A stretch of DNA of 64,000 nucleotides, taken from positions 186,001-250,000 of the forward strand of contig CAAFUF010000004.1 in NCBI GenBank assembly GCA_900766135.1, written 5' to 3'. Source of the DNA: Paenibacillaceae bacterium (GTDB lineage: Bacteria > Bacillota > Bacilli > Paenibacillales > Paenibacillaceae). The notes beneath the pieces are model-generated. The model had not been told where the DNA came from. It did not search any database and worked only from the letters and a program-made list of their open reading frames with translations. Positions 18,387 to 27,910 of the stretch are shown one piece after another. Both the position numbers and the translations under genes were made by a program. Within the stretch, counting starts at the first letter, position 1. Each line of letters starts with the position of its first letter.

Positions 18387-19481
18387 TTGAAGAAGGTAAC
18401 CGTTATTTTACTTGCACTGGCAATGGTACTGGCCCTTGCAGCATGCGCCAACGGCGGAAACGGCGGCGGCAGCGGATCGGGCAACAGCAAGAAGGGTACG
18501 ATCGGCATTGCCATGCCGACGAAATCATCCGAGCGCTGGGTGAACGACGGGAACAACATGGTCAAGGAATTTAAAGACCTGGGTTATGGCACCGATCTGC
18601 AATACGGAGAAGACGTCATCGAAAACCAGGTTTCGCAAATCGAAAACATGATCACCAAAGGCGTAAAAGTCCTCGTCATTGCTGCCATCGACGGGGGCGC
18701 CCTCACGGACGTGCTGCAAAAAGCCCATGACCAAGGCATTCAAGTCGTCGCCTATGACCGGCTGATCATGAACAGCGAATACGTCGACTATTACGCAACC
18801 TTCGACAATTTCAAGGTTGGCGTGCAGCAGGCCTCCTACATTGAAGAGAAGCTGGGCCTGAAGGACGGCAAAGGCCCGTTTAACATCGAGCTGTTCGGCG
18901 GCTCGCCGGACGACAACAACGCCTACTTCTTCTATGACGGCGCCATGTCCGTGCTCCAGCCATACATCGATTCCGGCAAGCTCGTCGTGCGCAGCGGTCA
19001 AACCAAAATGGAGCAAATCGCCACGCTGCGTTGGGATGGGGCTACCGCTCAGTCCCGTATGGATAACTTGCTGAGCGCCCACTATTCCACGGAGAATATC
19101 GACGCGGTGTTATCCCCTTATGACGGCATCAGTATCGGGATCCTTTCCTCGCTCAAGGGCGTCGGCTACGGCTCCGGAAGCAAAACGATGCCGATCGTGA
19201 CCGGCCAAGATGCCGAGCTGGCTTCGGTCAAATCGATCTTGGCCGGCGAACAGACGCAAACCGTCTTCAAAGACACGCGGGAGTTGGCGAAAAAGGCGGT
19301 CACCATGGTGCAAAGCATTCTCGAAGGCACGGATGCCGAAGTGAACGACACGAAAACCTACGATAACGGCGTCAAGGTCGTTCCTTCGTACCTGCTCGAA
19401 CCGGTTTCGGTCGACAAGGACAACGTTGAACCGGCGCTCGTCGACACCGGCTATTACTCCAAGGAAGATCTGGGACTCTAA
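18387..19481 (+). CDS. chvE: Multiple monosaccharide-binding lipoprotein (ChvE/XylF type)
   Basis: A 364-residue binding protein of the ChvE group (CUT2 importers for xylose, arabinose, galactose, glucose). The signal MKKVTVILLALAMVLALAACANG has lipobox LAAC, and a Gly/Ser/Asn linker follows. Recognisable ChvE-type segments are IGIAMPTKSSERWVNDG, LVIAAIDGGAL, VVAYDRLI, FGGSPDDNNAYFFYDGAM, SPYDGISIGIL and IVTGQDAELASVKSI. It begins with TTG behind AGGGGGAA. With the next two genes it forms a complete importer that carries its own ATPase. The exact sugar cannot be read from sequence; the sensor trio upstream points to xylose or a related pentose. Confidence 0.92.
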   Translation: MKKVTVILLALAMVLALAACANGGNGGGSGSGNSKKGTIGIAMPTKSSERWVNDGNNMVKEFKDLGYGTDLQYGEDVIENQVSQIENMITKGVKVLVIAAIDGGALTDVLQKAHDQGIQVVAYDRLIMNSEYVDYYATFDNFKVGVQQASYIEEKLGLKDGKGPFNIELFGGSPDDNNAYFFYDGAMSVLQPYIDSGKLVVRSGQTKMEQIATLRWDGATAQSRMDNLLSAHYSTENIDAVLSPYDGISIGILSSLKGVGYGSGSKTMPIVTGQDAELASVKSILAGEQTQTVFKDTRELAKKAVTMVQSILEGTDAEVNDTKTYDNGVKVVPSYLLEPVSVDKDNVEPALVDTGYYSKEDLGL

Positions 19482-19500
19482 CATCCACTTACGGTGACCG

Positions 19501-19540
19501 GCATAGCGGCGGACGCGGATTCGGGCGGCCGTCGTTATGC
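19501..19540 (+). terminator. Hairpin between binding-protein and ATPase genes
   Basis: Arms GCATAGCGGCGG and CCGTCGTTATGC form a 12-bp stem with two G-U pairs in the 82-bp gap after chvE. It lacks a T-tract, so mRNA stabilisation or partial termination that favours the binding protein is more likely than full stop. Confidence 0.55.
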
Positions 19541-19563
19541 GCTTACCCTAAGCGAAAGGCCAG

Positions 19564-21102
<1,539 letters not shown>

Positions 21103-21106
21103 ACCG

Positions 21107-22270
21107 ATGCAAGCGGTTAGCGAACTTTTTAGAAAAAACATACGCCAGTACGGCATGATCATCGCCCTGATCTTCATCACCGTGCTGTTTCAAATTTTGA
21201 CCGGCGGCATCTTGCTGAAGCCGCTCAATATCACGAATCTGATTTTGCAAAACAGTTACATTCTGGTGCTGGCCATCGGGATGGTGCTTGTCATCATCAC
21301 CGGTCATATCGATTTGTCGGTCGGTTCCATCGCCGCCTTTATCGGAGCTTTGGCTGCCATCATGATGGTCGATCTTCAGTTGCCTACGTTCCTTGCGATT
21401 ATCATCTCTCTAGTCATCGGCGGGCTGATTGGGGCCTGGCAGGGATTTTGGGTCGCATATGTGAAAATACCGGCCTTCATCGTCACATTGGCAGGGATGC
21501 TGCTGTTCCGGGGCTTGACGATGATCGTGCTCGGCGGCCAGTCGATCGCGCCGTTCCCGAAATCGTTCCAGCGGATCAGCTCCGGATTCCTTCCCGACTG
21601 GTTCGGCGGCGGAAGCCTCCACACCCTGACGGTTCTCCTTGGCCTGATCCTCTCCCTCCTCCTGATTTGGCAGGAAGGGAAGGAGCGCCGGACCCAGGCC
21701 AAATACCAGTTCGAGGTGGCGCCGGTCTGGATGTTCGTGACGAAGCTTGTGCTGCTCGTTGCCGTCATCAACGTATTTACCTTTGTGTTGGCCACCTATA
21801 ACGGGCTGCCGAACATCTTGATCATCCTGTTCTTCCTGATCGTCATCTACTCGTTCGTCATGAACCGCATGGTGGCCGGACGCCATATCTACGCGCTGGG
21901 GGGCAATGAGAAAGCCGCCAAACTTTCCGGCGTCAAAACCAACAAGGTGACGTTCTGGGTGTTCGTCAACATGGGTGCCTTGGCCGCCCTGTCCGGCCTC
22001 ATCTTCGCCGCCCGCCTCAATTCGGCGACGCCGAAAGCCGGGACGAACTTCGAGCTCGATGCGATCGCGGCCTGCTTTATCGGCGGGGCCTCCGCCTCCG
22101 GCGGCATCGGCACCGTCATTGGCGCCATCATCGGCGGCCTGGTGATGGGCGTCATGAATAACGGCATGTCGCTCATCGGGCTCGGGGTCGATTGGCAGCA
22201 GGGCATCAAAGGGCTCGTCCTGCTCCTCGCCGTCGCCTTCGACATTTACAATAAATCGAAGACGAGCTGA
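21107..22270 (+). CDS. mmsB: Sugar ABC importer permease (MmsB/XylH type)
   Basis: A 387-residue CUT2 permease (BPD_transp_2 family) with roughly ten membrane segments. Typical motifs are LVIITGHIDLSVGSIAAFIGA near residue 65, YVKIPAFIVTLAGMLLFRGLTM, YALGGNEKAAKLSGVKTNKV and ACFIGGASASGGIGTVIGAIIGGLVMGVMNNGMSL. Length and motifs match XylH/GguB-type permeases, longer than RbsC because of an insert between about residues 165 and 215. It completes the importer and ends the operon at the hairpin starting at 22290. Confidence 0.95.
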   Translation: MQAVSELFRKNIRQYGMIIALIFITVLFQILTGGILLKPLNITNLILQNSYILVLAIGMVLVIITGHIDLSVGSIAAFIGALAAIMMVDLQLPTFLAIIISLVIGGLIGAWQGFWVAYVKIPAFIVTLAGMLLFRGLTMIVLGGQSIAPFPKSFQRISSGFLPDWFGGGSLHTLTVLLGLILSLLLIWQEGKERRTQAKYQFEVAPVWMFVTKLVLLVAVINVFTFVLATYNGLPNILIILFFLIVIYSFVMNRMVAGRHIYALGGNEKAAKLSGVKTNKVTFWVFVNMGALAALSGLIFAARLNSATPKAGTNFELDAIAACFIGGASASGGIGTVIGAIIGGLVMGVMNNGMSLIGLGVDWQQGIKGLVLLLAVAFDIYNKSKTS

Positions 22271-22289
22271 CACTCCGCCCTTGGTTGAG

Positions 22290-22336
22290 AAACGAGCAGG
22301 CCTCCGCCGGAAATCCGGACGGGGGCTTGCTCGTTT
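22290..22336 (+). terminator. Terminator of the ChvE/Mms-type importer operon
   Basis: A long stem AAACGAGCAGGCCTCCG/CGGGGGCTTGCTCGTTT (one mismatch) with an inner CCGG/CCGG pairing, ending in TTTGTTG. The T-tract is short, so efficiency is uncertain. Confidence 0.65.
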
Positions 22337-22373
22337 GTTGCACCCTGCCTGCCGTAAAATGAAGGATTCCAAA

Positions 22374-22553
22374 TGCAAAAGTGCAGGCGATTGGGGCCAA
22401 ATCGCTTGATTGCGGTTCCTGAGATGTAAAAGTGCAGTTTATTTTCGTTCATTCGCCCCTATTTTCTCAGAAACATCTAAAACAACTGCACTTTTACACT
22501 TCACACACGCTTATAGGCGGTTTTGCTGAAAATCAGATGTACTTTTGCAGTTG
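22374..22553. repeat. Cluster of four TGTAAAAGTGCAGTT-type repeats
   Basis: Copies lie at 22374-22386 (TGCAAAAGTGCAG, plus), 22425-22439 (TGTAAAAGTGCAGTT, plus), 22484-22498 (its exact reverse complement) and 22538-22553 (a related minus-strand form). The second and third are a perfect 15-bp inverted repeat around a 44-base loop. No coding potential is visible. Such small intergenic repeats are not tied to a known mobile element here. Confidence 0.6.
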
Positions 22554-22605
22554 AGATTAAGCTCCCCCCGAGCCGCGGCGGCATAAAGCTTAATGTTTCG
22601 GCAGC

Positions 22606-22633
22606 TTCGTTTCGTCAGGTTCGTTTCGTCAGG
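22606..22633 (+). repeat. Perfect 14-bp tandem duplication
   Basis: TTCGTTTCGTCAGG occurs twice without a gap inside the gene-free stretch. The copies are identical, which suggests recent slippage. Confidence 0.8.
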
Positions 22634-22811
22634 TTAAATTTTGACTCAGGCTCTTCTCAAGCCGCAACTTGCTTCAAGGTCTTAACCAGGCAAATCGACT
22701 ATGGATTCCCGTTGCCGAGGTAAATCGCCCCCGCAATAGGCGCGGTGAAGCATACTGATGCTGCAGTTCCGGCTCACTGCTAAATTTTCCTTATGAAGCG
22801 CTGCTTTTTCG

Positions 22812-23003
22812 AAAAGCCTGCAAAACTGCAGGCTTTTGGCGCTCAACAGCCCCATTTAAATGAAATTCCTGCAAAACTACAGGCTTTTACCGCTCGATCG
22901 CTCCGTTTGGCTCAAATCCCGAAAAATTCCTGCATTTTTGCAGGCTTTTGCCTGGAAGAAGCGAATCCCCCGATAAAAACTGCATTATTGCAGGTTTTAT
23001 CGG
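22812..23003. repeat. Array of four CTGCA-centred hairpin repeats
   Basis: Four short hairpins: 22812-22837 (AAAAGCCTGCA/TGCAGGCTTTT, perfect 11-bp stem), 22868-22888 (CCTGCAAAACTACAGG then CTTTT), 22929-22949 (CCTGCATTTTTGCAGG then CTTTT) and 22970-23003 (CCGATAAAAACTGCA/TGCAGGTTTTATCGG with one mismatch). Three share the tail GGCTTTT. Together with the repeats at 22374-22553 they fill most of the 817-bp gap between two converging operons. Confidence 0.65.
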
Positions 23004-23024
23004 TAAAATCCGCCCCAGGCAACC

Positions 23025-23066
23025 AAAACACCGCAGTGAGAGGCTGCTTCTCTCTCCTGCGGTGTT
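23025..23066 (-). terminator. Terminator of the nine-gene ribosyl-compound cluster
   Basis: Arms AACACCGCAG/CTGCGGTGTT enclose an inner GAGAG/CTCTC pairing. On the minus strand the stem is followed by TTTTGG, 22 bases after the dehydrogenase stop codon. Confidence 0.8.
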
Positions 23067-23087
23067 CACATCAACCTGTGCTTTTGT

Positions 23088-24149
23088 TTACTTCATCTCT
23101 CCATCCGGGTAAATCATGACTTTCACGCTGGTTTCCTTTTGCGTTCTCGCCAACTCCACCGCATGCTTGATGTCGCTGAGCGGGAACTTATGGGTAATGA
23201 TCCTCCGGATATCGTGCCGGCCGCGGCTGAGGATTTGGATGGCGGACGGGTACGTGTTGGCGTACCGGAAAACGCCGAGGACATCCAACTCCGCGTCGAT
23301 CAGCGCGCCGATATTGACCGGCACGGCGTCCCCAGCCGGCAGGCCGACCAGCACGACGCGGCCTCCGCGTTTGGCCAGACGGATCGTGTCGGCGATCGCC
23401 CCGGGATTGCCGGAAGTTTCGAGGATCAGATCGAAGCCCTCGCCTCCGGTTAGCGTATCCAAGCCCACATCCAGGGAATGCGGGACGGACGGATCGAATA
23501 CGCCCAGCGCGCCCATTTCCAGAGCCAGCTTGCGGCGGAATTCCACCACGTCGCTGCCGTACACCTGCGCGGCCCCGAACATCTTCGCCGCCTCCAACGC
23601 CAGCAATCCGATCGGGCCAAGGCCCAGCACCAACACCCGGTCGTGCGGACGAATCCGGCCGCGATTCACGGCGTGAAGCCCCACCGAAAGCGGCTCGAGC
23701 AGCGCGCCTTCCTCGAAGGACATCTCCGCCGGCAGCGGGAACAAAAAGTCGCTGCGGACGGCCACGTACTCGGCCCAGGCGCCATCTACCGGCGGCGTGG
23801 CCATAAACGACACGTCCGGACACAGGTTGTAGCGCCCGCTCTTGCAATATTCGCACGTACCGCAAGTGACGCCCGGCTCCACCGCAACCCGGTCGCCTAC
23901 GCGCACGTTTTTGACCCGCTCGCCCACCTTTGCCACCACGCCGGCCAACTCATGGCCGAGAATAATCGGCTGTTTCACTTCGTAGCGGCCGATCCGGCCG
24001 TGCTCGTAATAATGAACGTCCGAGCCGCAAATCCCGATGCAGTGCACCTTGATCAAAGCTTCGTCCGCCCCCGGCTCGGGGACGGGAACCTGCCGCAGTT
24101 CAAGCTGAAACGGCGCATCCAGTACGGCGGCTTGCATTGTTTTGCTCAT
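23088..24149 (-). CDS. gutB: Zinc-dependent polyol (sorbitol/xylitol-type) dehydrogenase
   Basis: A 353-residue medium-chain dehydrogenase close to the Bacillus GutB sorbitol dehydrogenase, which oxidises polyols at C2 with NAD. The catalytic zinc site includes Cys41 in GICGSDVHYYEHG and His66-Glu67 in ILGHE. Structural zinc cysteines are 96, 99, 102 and 110 in CGTCEYCKSGRYNLC. The nucleotide-binding loop is GLGPIG (176-181), and GVFRYANTYP is a polyol dehydrogenase mark. AGGAGGA precedes the ATG. It is last in the minus-strand cluster, 13 bases after the GH13 gene and followed by a terminator. A role in converting a released sugar or polyol is inferred; sorbitol itself is not proven. Confidence 0.88.
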   Translation of the reverse strand: MSKTMQAAVLDAPFQLELRQVPVPEPGADEALIKVHCIGICGSDVHYYEHGRIGRYEVKQPIILGHELAGVVAKVGERVKNVRVGDRVAVEPGVTCGTCEYCKSGRYNLCPDVSFMATPPVDGAWAEYVAVRSDFLFPLPAEMSFEEGALLEPLSVGLHAVNRGRIRPHDRVLVLGLGPIGLLALEAAKMFGAAQVYGSDVVEFRRKLALEMGALGVFDPSVPHSLDVGLDTLTGGEGFDLILETSGNPGAIADTIRLAKRGGRVVLVGLPAGDAVPVNIGALIDAELDVLGVFRYANTYPSAIQILSRGRHDIRRIITHKFPLSDIKHAVELARTQKETSVKVMIYPDGEMK

Positions 24150-24162
24150 CGCGGACTCCTCC

Positions 24163-25845
24163 TTAATCGTTTAGATCGAATACGATGGCCTCATAAGGAC
24201 GCATGGCGAAGCCGTCCCGCTCCCGTTCCGGACGGTCGCCGTAATTGGATAGGGCTACATCACGCTTACGTTCGCCAAGCTCCCGAGGGATGGTGAACTC
24301 CGGCGTATTGCCGTAAAAGTTCAAGGCGATCAGGAACGTCCGTCCCTCGAAGGTGCGCGAATAAGCAAAGATTTCCGGGTGATCCTCCAACCAGCTCTCG
24401 TATTTGCCGTAAATCAAGGCCTCATGTTGCTTGCGCAAACGGATCAACGCCTTGTAGTAGTTCAAGACGGAGTCCGCCTCCCCAAGCTGCCGCTTCACGT
24501 TGATGTCGCGGTAATTCGGATTGGCGTTGATCCAAGGCGTGCCGGTCGTAAACCCGCCGAACAGCGAATCGTCCCATTGCATCGGTGTCCGGGCGTTGTC
24601 GCGGGCCCGGTAAGCGATCTTGCGCATCGTGTCTTCCACATCCTTGCCATCCATCAGGCGCTCGCGGTAGAAGTTGTAGATCTCTACATCCCGGTAATCC
24701 TCCAGCTCCTTAAACGTCACGTTGGTCATGCCGATTTCCTGCCCCTGGTAAATGAACGGCGTGCCCTGCATCAGCATGAAGAAAGTCGCCAGCATCTTCT
24801 CCGATTCTTTCGGGAAGTTGACGGGATCGCCAAAACGGGAAACCGACCGCGGCTGATCATGATTTTCCAGGTAGAGGGCATTCCAGCCGATGCCCTCAAG
24901 CCCCGTCTGCCATTTCTTCATGATTTGCTTCAGCTTGGCCAAATTCCAAGGCCCGAAATCCCAGCGCCCTTCCGGTCCGAAATCCAGATTGACGTGCTCG
25001 AACTGGAAGATCATATTGAAGGCCCCGTTCTCCTCGCCGATCCAGCGGTCGGCTTCTGCGATCGGCGCGCCGCTCGCTTCGCCCACCGTCATGATATCGT
25101 AGTCGGCGAAAGCCTCCCTTTTGAATTGCTGCAGAAAATCGTGGATCCCTTCGACATTGCGGTGTCCGGCCCCCGAATCTACATATCGGAGACCATGCGG
25201 ATTCGGCATGTCCGGCAGTCCTGGCAGCTTTTTGATGTGCGTGATCGCATCAACCCGGAACCCGTCGATGCCCTTATCCAGCCACCAACGGATCATGTTG
25301 ACCAATTCTTGCCGGACCTCCGGATTTTCCATGTTCAGGTCCGGCTGTCTGCGCGAATACAAATGCAGATAATATTGCCCGGTCGTATCGTCGTATTCCC
25401 AAGCGGAACCGTTAAACATCGACTCCCAATTGTTCGGCTCTGCCCCGTTCTTGCCGTCCCGCCAAATATAATAGTCACGCTTCGGATTGTTCCGGGAAGA
25501 GCGGGATTCGATAAACCACGGATGCTCATCAGACGTATGGTTGAGCACCAGGTCCATGATCACCTTCATCCCTCGTTCATGAATTCCGGACAGCAGCTTG
25601 TCGAAGTCTTCCATCGTGCCGAATTCGTCCATAATGTCTTGATAGTCGCTGATATCATAGCCGTTATCGTCATTGGGAGACTTGTAGATCGGCGAAATCC
25701 AAATGACGTCGATGCCGAGCTCCTTCAAATAGTCCAGTTTGGATATGATGCCGGGGAGATCTCCGATCCCGTCCCCGTTCGAGTCCATGAAGCTGCGCGG
25801 ATAGATTTGATATGCGACGGCTTCCTTCCACCATACTTTTCGCAT
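24163..25845 (-). CDS. GH13 alpha-glucosidase / oligo-1,6-glucosidase
   Basis: A 560-residue cytoplasmic GH13 subfamily enzyme (MalL/TreC-like) that releases glucose from short alpha-glucosides. The barrel shows DLVLNHTSDEHPWF, nucleophile Asp199 in GIDGFRVDAITHI, acid/base Glu256 in TVGEASG, and His329-Asp330 in ENHDQPRSVSRFG. The residue after the nucleophile is Ala200, whereas oligo-1,6-glucosidases have Val and alpha-1,4-glucosidases Thr, so linkage preference is open. Start at 25845 is chosen because GGGGGAGAG lies nine bases upstream and MRKVWWKEAVAYQIYPRSF is the family N-terminus; the longer frame to 25893 adds unrelated residues. It sits between ribokinase and dehydrogenase genes in one cluster, which is unusual company. 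Confidence 0.9.
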   Translation of the reverse strand: MRKVWWKEAVAYQIYPRSFMDSNGDGIGDLPGIISKLDYLKELGIDVIWISPIYKSPNDDNGYDISDYQDIMDEFGTMEDFDKLLSGIHERGMKVIMDLVLNHTSDEHPWFIESRSSRNNPKRDYYIWRDGKNGAEPNNWESMFNGSAWEYDDTTGQYYLHLYSRRQPDLNMENPEVRQELVNMIRWWLDKGIDGFRVDAITHIKKLPGLPDMPNPHGLRYVDSGAGHRNVEGIHDFLQQFKREAFADYDIMTVGEASGAPIAEADRWIGEENGAFNMIFQFEHVNLDFGPEGRWDFGPWNLAKLKQIMKKWQTGLEGIGWNALYLENHDQPRSVSRFGDPVNFPKESEKMLATFFMLMQGTPFIYQGQEIGMTNVTFKELEDYRDVEIYNFYRERLMDGKDVEDTMRKIAYRARDNARTPMQWDDSLFGGFTTGTPWINANPNYRDINVKRQLGEADSVLNYYKALIRLRKQHEALIYGKYESWLEDHPEIFAYSRTFEGRTFLIALNFYGNTPEFTIPRELGERKRDVALSNYGDRPERERDGFAMRPYEAIVFDLND

Positions 25846-25922
25846 TTGTTCTCTCCCCCATGTAAAAGAGCATTTTATCATCGCGATTTTCATGAAATTT
25901 TCATAAATAGTTAGGGCGAAAC

Positions 25923-26873
25923 CTAATTTTGAATCGCGCCCTCCATAAGTTGTGTAACCTCAAAAGCTTCCGGCATCCCATTCTGCGCACCGAATTTGGT
26001 CACTGCCAACGCCGAAGCGGCCACAGCATATTCGGCGGCCTGCTTCGTACTCAAGCCCTTGGCGATCGATACCGCCAGAGCGGCGTTAAAGCAATCTCCG
26101 GCGCCCGTCGTATCCGTAACCTCCATCTTCATGCCGGGAATATGGAATGTGTGGCCGGACGCGTTCATATAAACCACGCCGTCCGCGCCCAACGTAACCA
26201 TGATCGAAGGCAAGCCCTTGTCAATCATCTTCCGCATCGCCGCATCCAATGCCGTAAAGTCGTTTGCGTTCAAAATCTCAGGCACCCCCGCCAATACGGA
26301 AAGCTCCTGGCGGTTTGGCGTCAGCGCATACAACATCGGGTAGATCTCCTCCGGCAACGGATACGCCGGAGCCGGGTTCAAAATGATTTTCTTCCCCTGT
26401 CGATGTGCGTATTTTACGCACTCCACCACGGTATCAAGCGGTATCTCAAGTTGCAGCAATACGACATCGGCACGGTCGATATAATACTTTCGGGGCTCGA
26501 TGTCGGACCAGGTGATTTTCCCATTGGCGCCGGGCACGACGACGATGCGATTGTCCTGGTCGTGAATCCAGATCGAAGCGACTCCGGTCTGCTCCTCCGG
26601 CATAACGGTCAGCGCCTGCGTAATGGAGTGCCGGTTTAATTCCTGAAGCATTTGTTCGCCGAACCGATCTTTCCCGACCGCACCGATAAAGCACGTATCC
26701 ATCCCTAGCCGCGCCGCCGCTACCGCCTGATTCGCTCCTTTACCTCCAGGAAGCAGCTTCATTCCGCTGCCCATGATCGTCTCTCCTTTTTTCGGGAGAA
26801 GCGGGGTCTCTATGACAATATCCATATTAATACTGCCGATGACGACAATATTAGGACCTTGATTGCCTATCAT
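25923..26873 (-). CDS. rbsK: Ribokinase (PfkB family)
   Basis: A 316-residue PfkB-family kinase. N-terminal VVIGSINMDIVIETPLLPKKGET and LLPGGKGANQAVAAARLG are the ribokinase substrate-lid and signature-1 segments; signature 2 is DTTGAGDCFNAALAV with the catalytic base Asp260. Ribokinase makes ribose-5-phosphate from ribose and ATP. The ATG overlaps the stop of the LacI-type regulator gene by one base. Upstream nucleoside hydrolase and ADP-ribosylglycohydrolase genes would both release ribose, so this enzyme is the natural next step. Other PfkB substrates, such as deoxyribose, cannot be excluded. Confidence 0.92.
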   Translation of the reverse strand: MIGNQGPNIVVIGSINMDIVIETPLLPKKGETIMGSGMKLLPGGKGANQAVAAARLGMDTCFIGAVGKDRFGEQMLQELNRHSITQALTVMPEEQTGVASIWIHDQDNRIVVVPGANGKITWSDIEPRKYYIDRADVVLLQLEIPLDTVVECVKYAHRQGKKIILNPAPAYPLPEEIYPMLYALTPNRQELSVLAGVPEILNANDFTALDAAMRKMIDKGLPSIMVTLGADGVVYMNASGHTFHIPGMKMEVTDTTGAGDCFNAALAVSIAKGLSTKQAAEYAVAASALAVTKFGAQNGMPEAFEVTQLMEGAIQN

Positions 26874-27880
26874 TACTTTTCACTATCCCTTCGCGTTGAA
26901 TCCCTGATGATTAACGACACGTTGATCTCAATCATTTCCGATTCGAACCGGGTGTCCCGGGCTTCGATTTGCTTAATCAGGATACGGGCCGCCTTTTCCC
27001 CCATTTCGTAAATGGGCTGGGCGATCGTCGTCAGCTCGGGTTCGATGATTTCGGCCAGCTTGATGCCGTCGAAGCCGCAAACGGCGATATCATCCGGGAC
27101 CTTGATGCCTTTGCGATGTAGCGCCTTAAGCGCGCCGATGGCCATGAAATCGTTGCCGGCAAAAATGCCGTCGATGTCGGGATGTCGCAGCAGCAACGTC
27201 TCCACCGCCTGCATTCCGCCCTCGAGCTGAAAATGGCCCGGGGCCATCAACGATGGGGTATACCATGAAAACGATTTGACGTAATCCTCGTAACCATTAA
27301 GCCGTTCCTGGGCGGTGACGATCTCTTGCGGACCATAGATATGAGCGATTTTTCGGCATCCGATATCCAGCAGATGTTTGACGGCCATTTGGGCACCTTC
27401 ATAGTTATTGCAGCGAATCAGCGTACATTTCTGCGTATCGGACGAGCGGTCCAGCACGACTACGGGTATATTCTCCCGGCCAAGCTTGTTCAGCTCCTCC
27501 TGCGTCAAATAGTTGGACGCATAGATGATTCCGTCGATTCTCCGTTTGCGCAGCGCTTCCAGATAGCTCTTTTCTTTATAATCCTGATTGTCGGAATTGC
27601 AGAAAAAGACGGTATATCCCCGCTGCTGGCAAATATCCTCAACGGCTCTGGCCAGTTCGGAAAAGAAGGGATTCGTAATATCCGGCAGGATCAGCGCAAT
27701 CGTAGGCATACTGTGATCCGCCAATCGGCGGAAAATCAGCGGCTCGTAATCGAGCCGTTCCATTGCTTCCATTATCCGCTGTTCCGCCTTTTTGCTGACA
27801 TATCCATTTTGATTGATCATGCGGGATACCGTTGCAATCGATACCCCAGCCATTTCCGCCACATCTTTGATCGTCGCCAA
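26873..27880 (-). CDS. LacI-family transcriptional regulator
   Basis: A 335-residue LacI/GalR regulator. The N-terminal MATIKDVAEMAGVSIATVSRMINQNGYVSKKAEQRI is the helix-turn-helix with hinge, followed by a periplasmic-binding-like effector domain (IALILPDITNPFFSELARAVE, VVLDRSSD, GIFAGNDFMAIGALKAL, DIAVCGFDGIKLAEII). The start is TTG at 27880. It lies inside the cluster between the ADP-ribosylglycohydrolase and ribokinase genes, so it probably represses the whole unit and is released by ribose or a derivative. A candidate target is the imperfect TGAAAACGCTTGTA at 34143-34156 in the cluster's main promoter. Confidence 0.93.
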   Translation of the reverse strand: MATIKDVAEMAGVSIATVSRMINQNGYVSKKAEQRIMEAMERLDYEPLIFRRLADHSMPTIALILPDITNPFFSELARAVEDICQQRGYTVFFCNSDNQDYKEKSYLEALRKRRIDGIIYASNYLTQEELNKLGRENIPVVVLDRSSDTQKCTLIRCNNYEGAQMAVKHLLDIGCRKIAHIYGPQEIVTAQERLNGYEDYVKSFSWYTPSLMAPGHFQLEGGMQAVETLLLRHPDIDGIFAGNDFMAIGALKALHRKGIKVPDDIAVCGFDGIKLAEIIEPELTTIAQPIYEMGEKAARILIKQIEARDTRFESEMIEINVSLIIRDSTRRDSEK

Positions 27881-27910
27881 GTTTCAACACCACCACATCA
27901 ATATCTATAT

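Noticed and set aside
21410..22378. 322-codon minus-strand frame over the MmsB-type permease
   Set aside because: Arg/Asp/Glu/Gly-rich mirror of a membrane protein; no domain and no upstream signals.
22374..23003. Repeat cluster considered as a CRISPR array
   Set aside because: Spacing is irregular, copies vary in sequence and orientation, spacers are not of equal length and no cas gene is nearby.
24379..25914. 511-codon plus-strand frame opposite the GH13 gene
   Set aside because: Antisense to a well-conserved GH13 enzyme with all catalytic residues; no plausible start signal.
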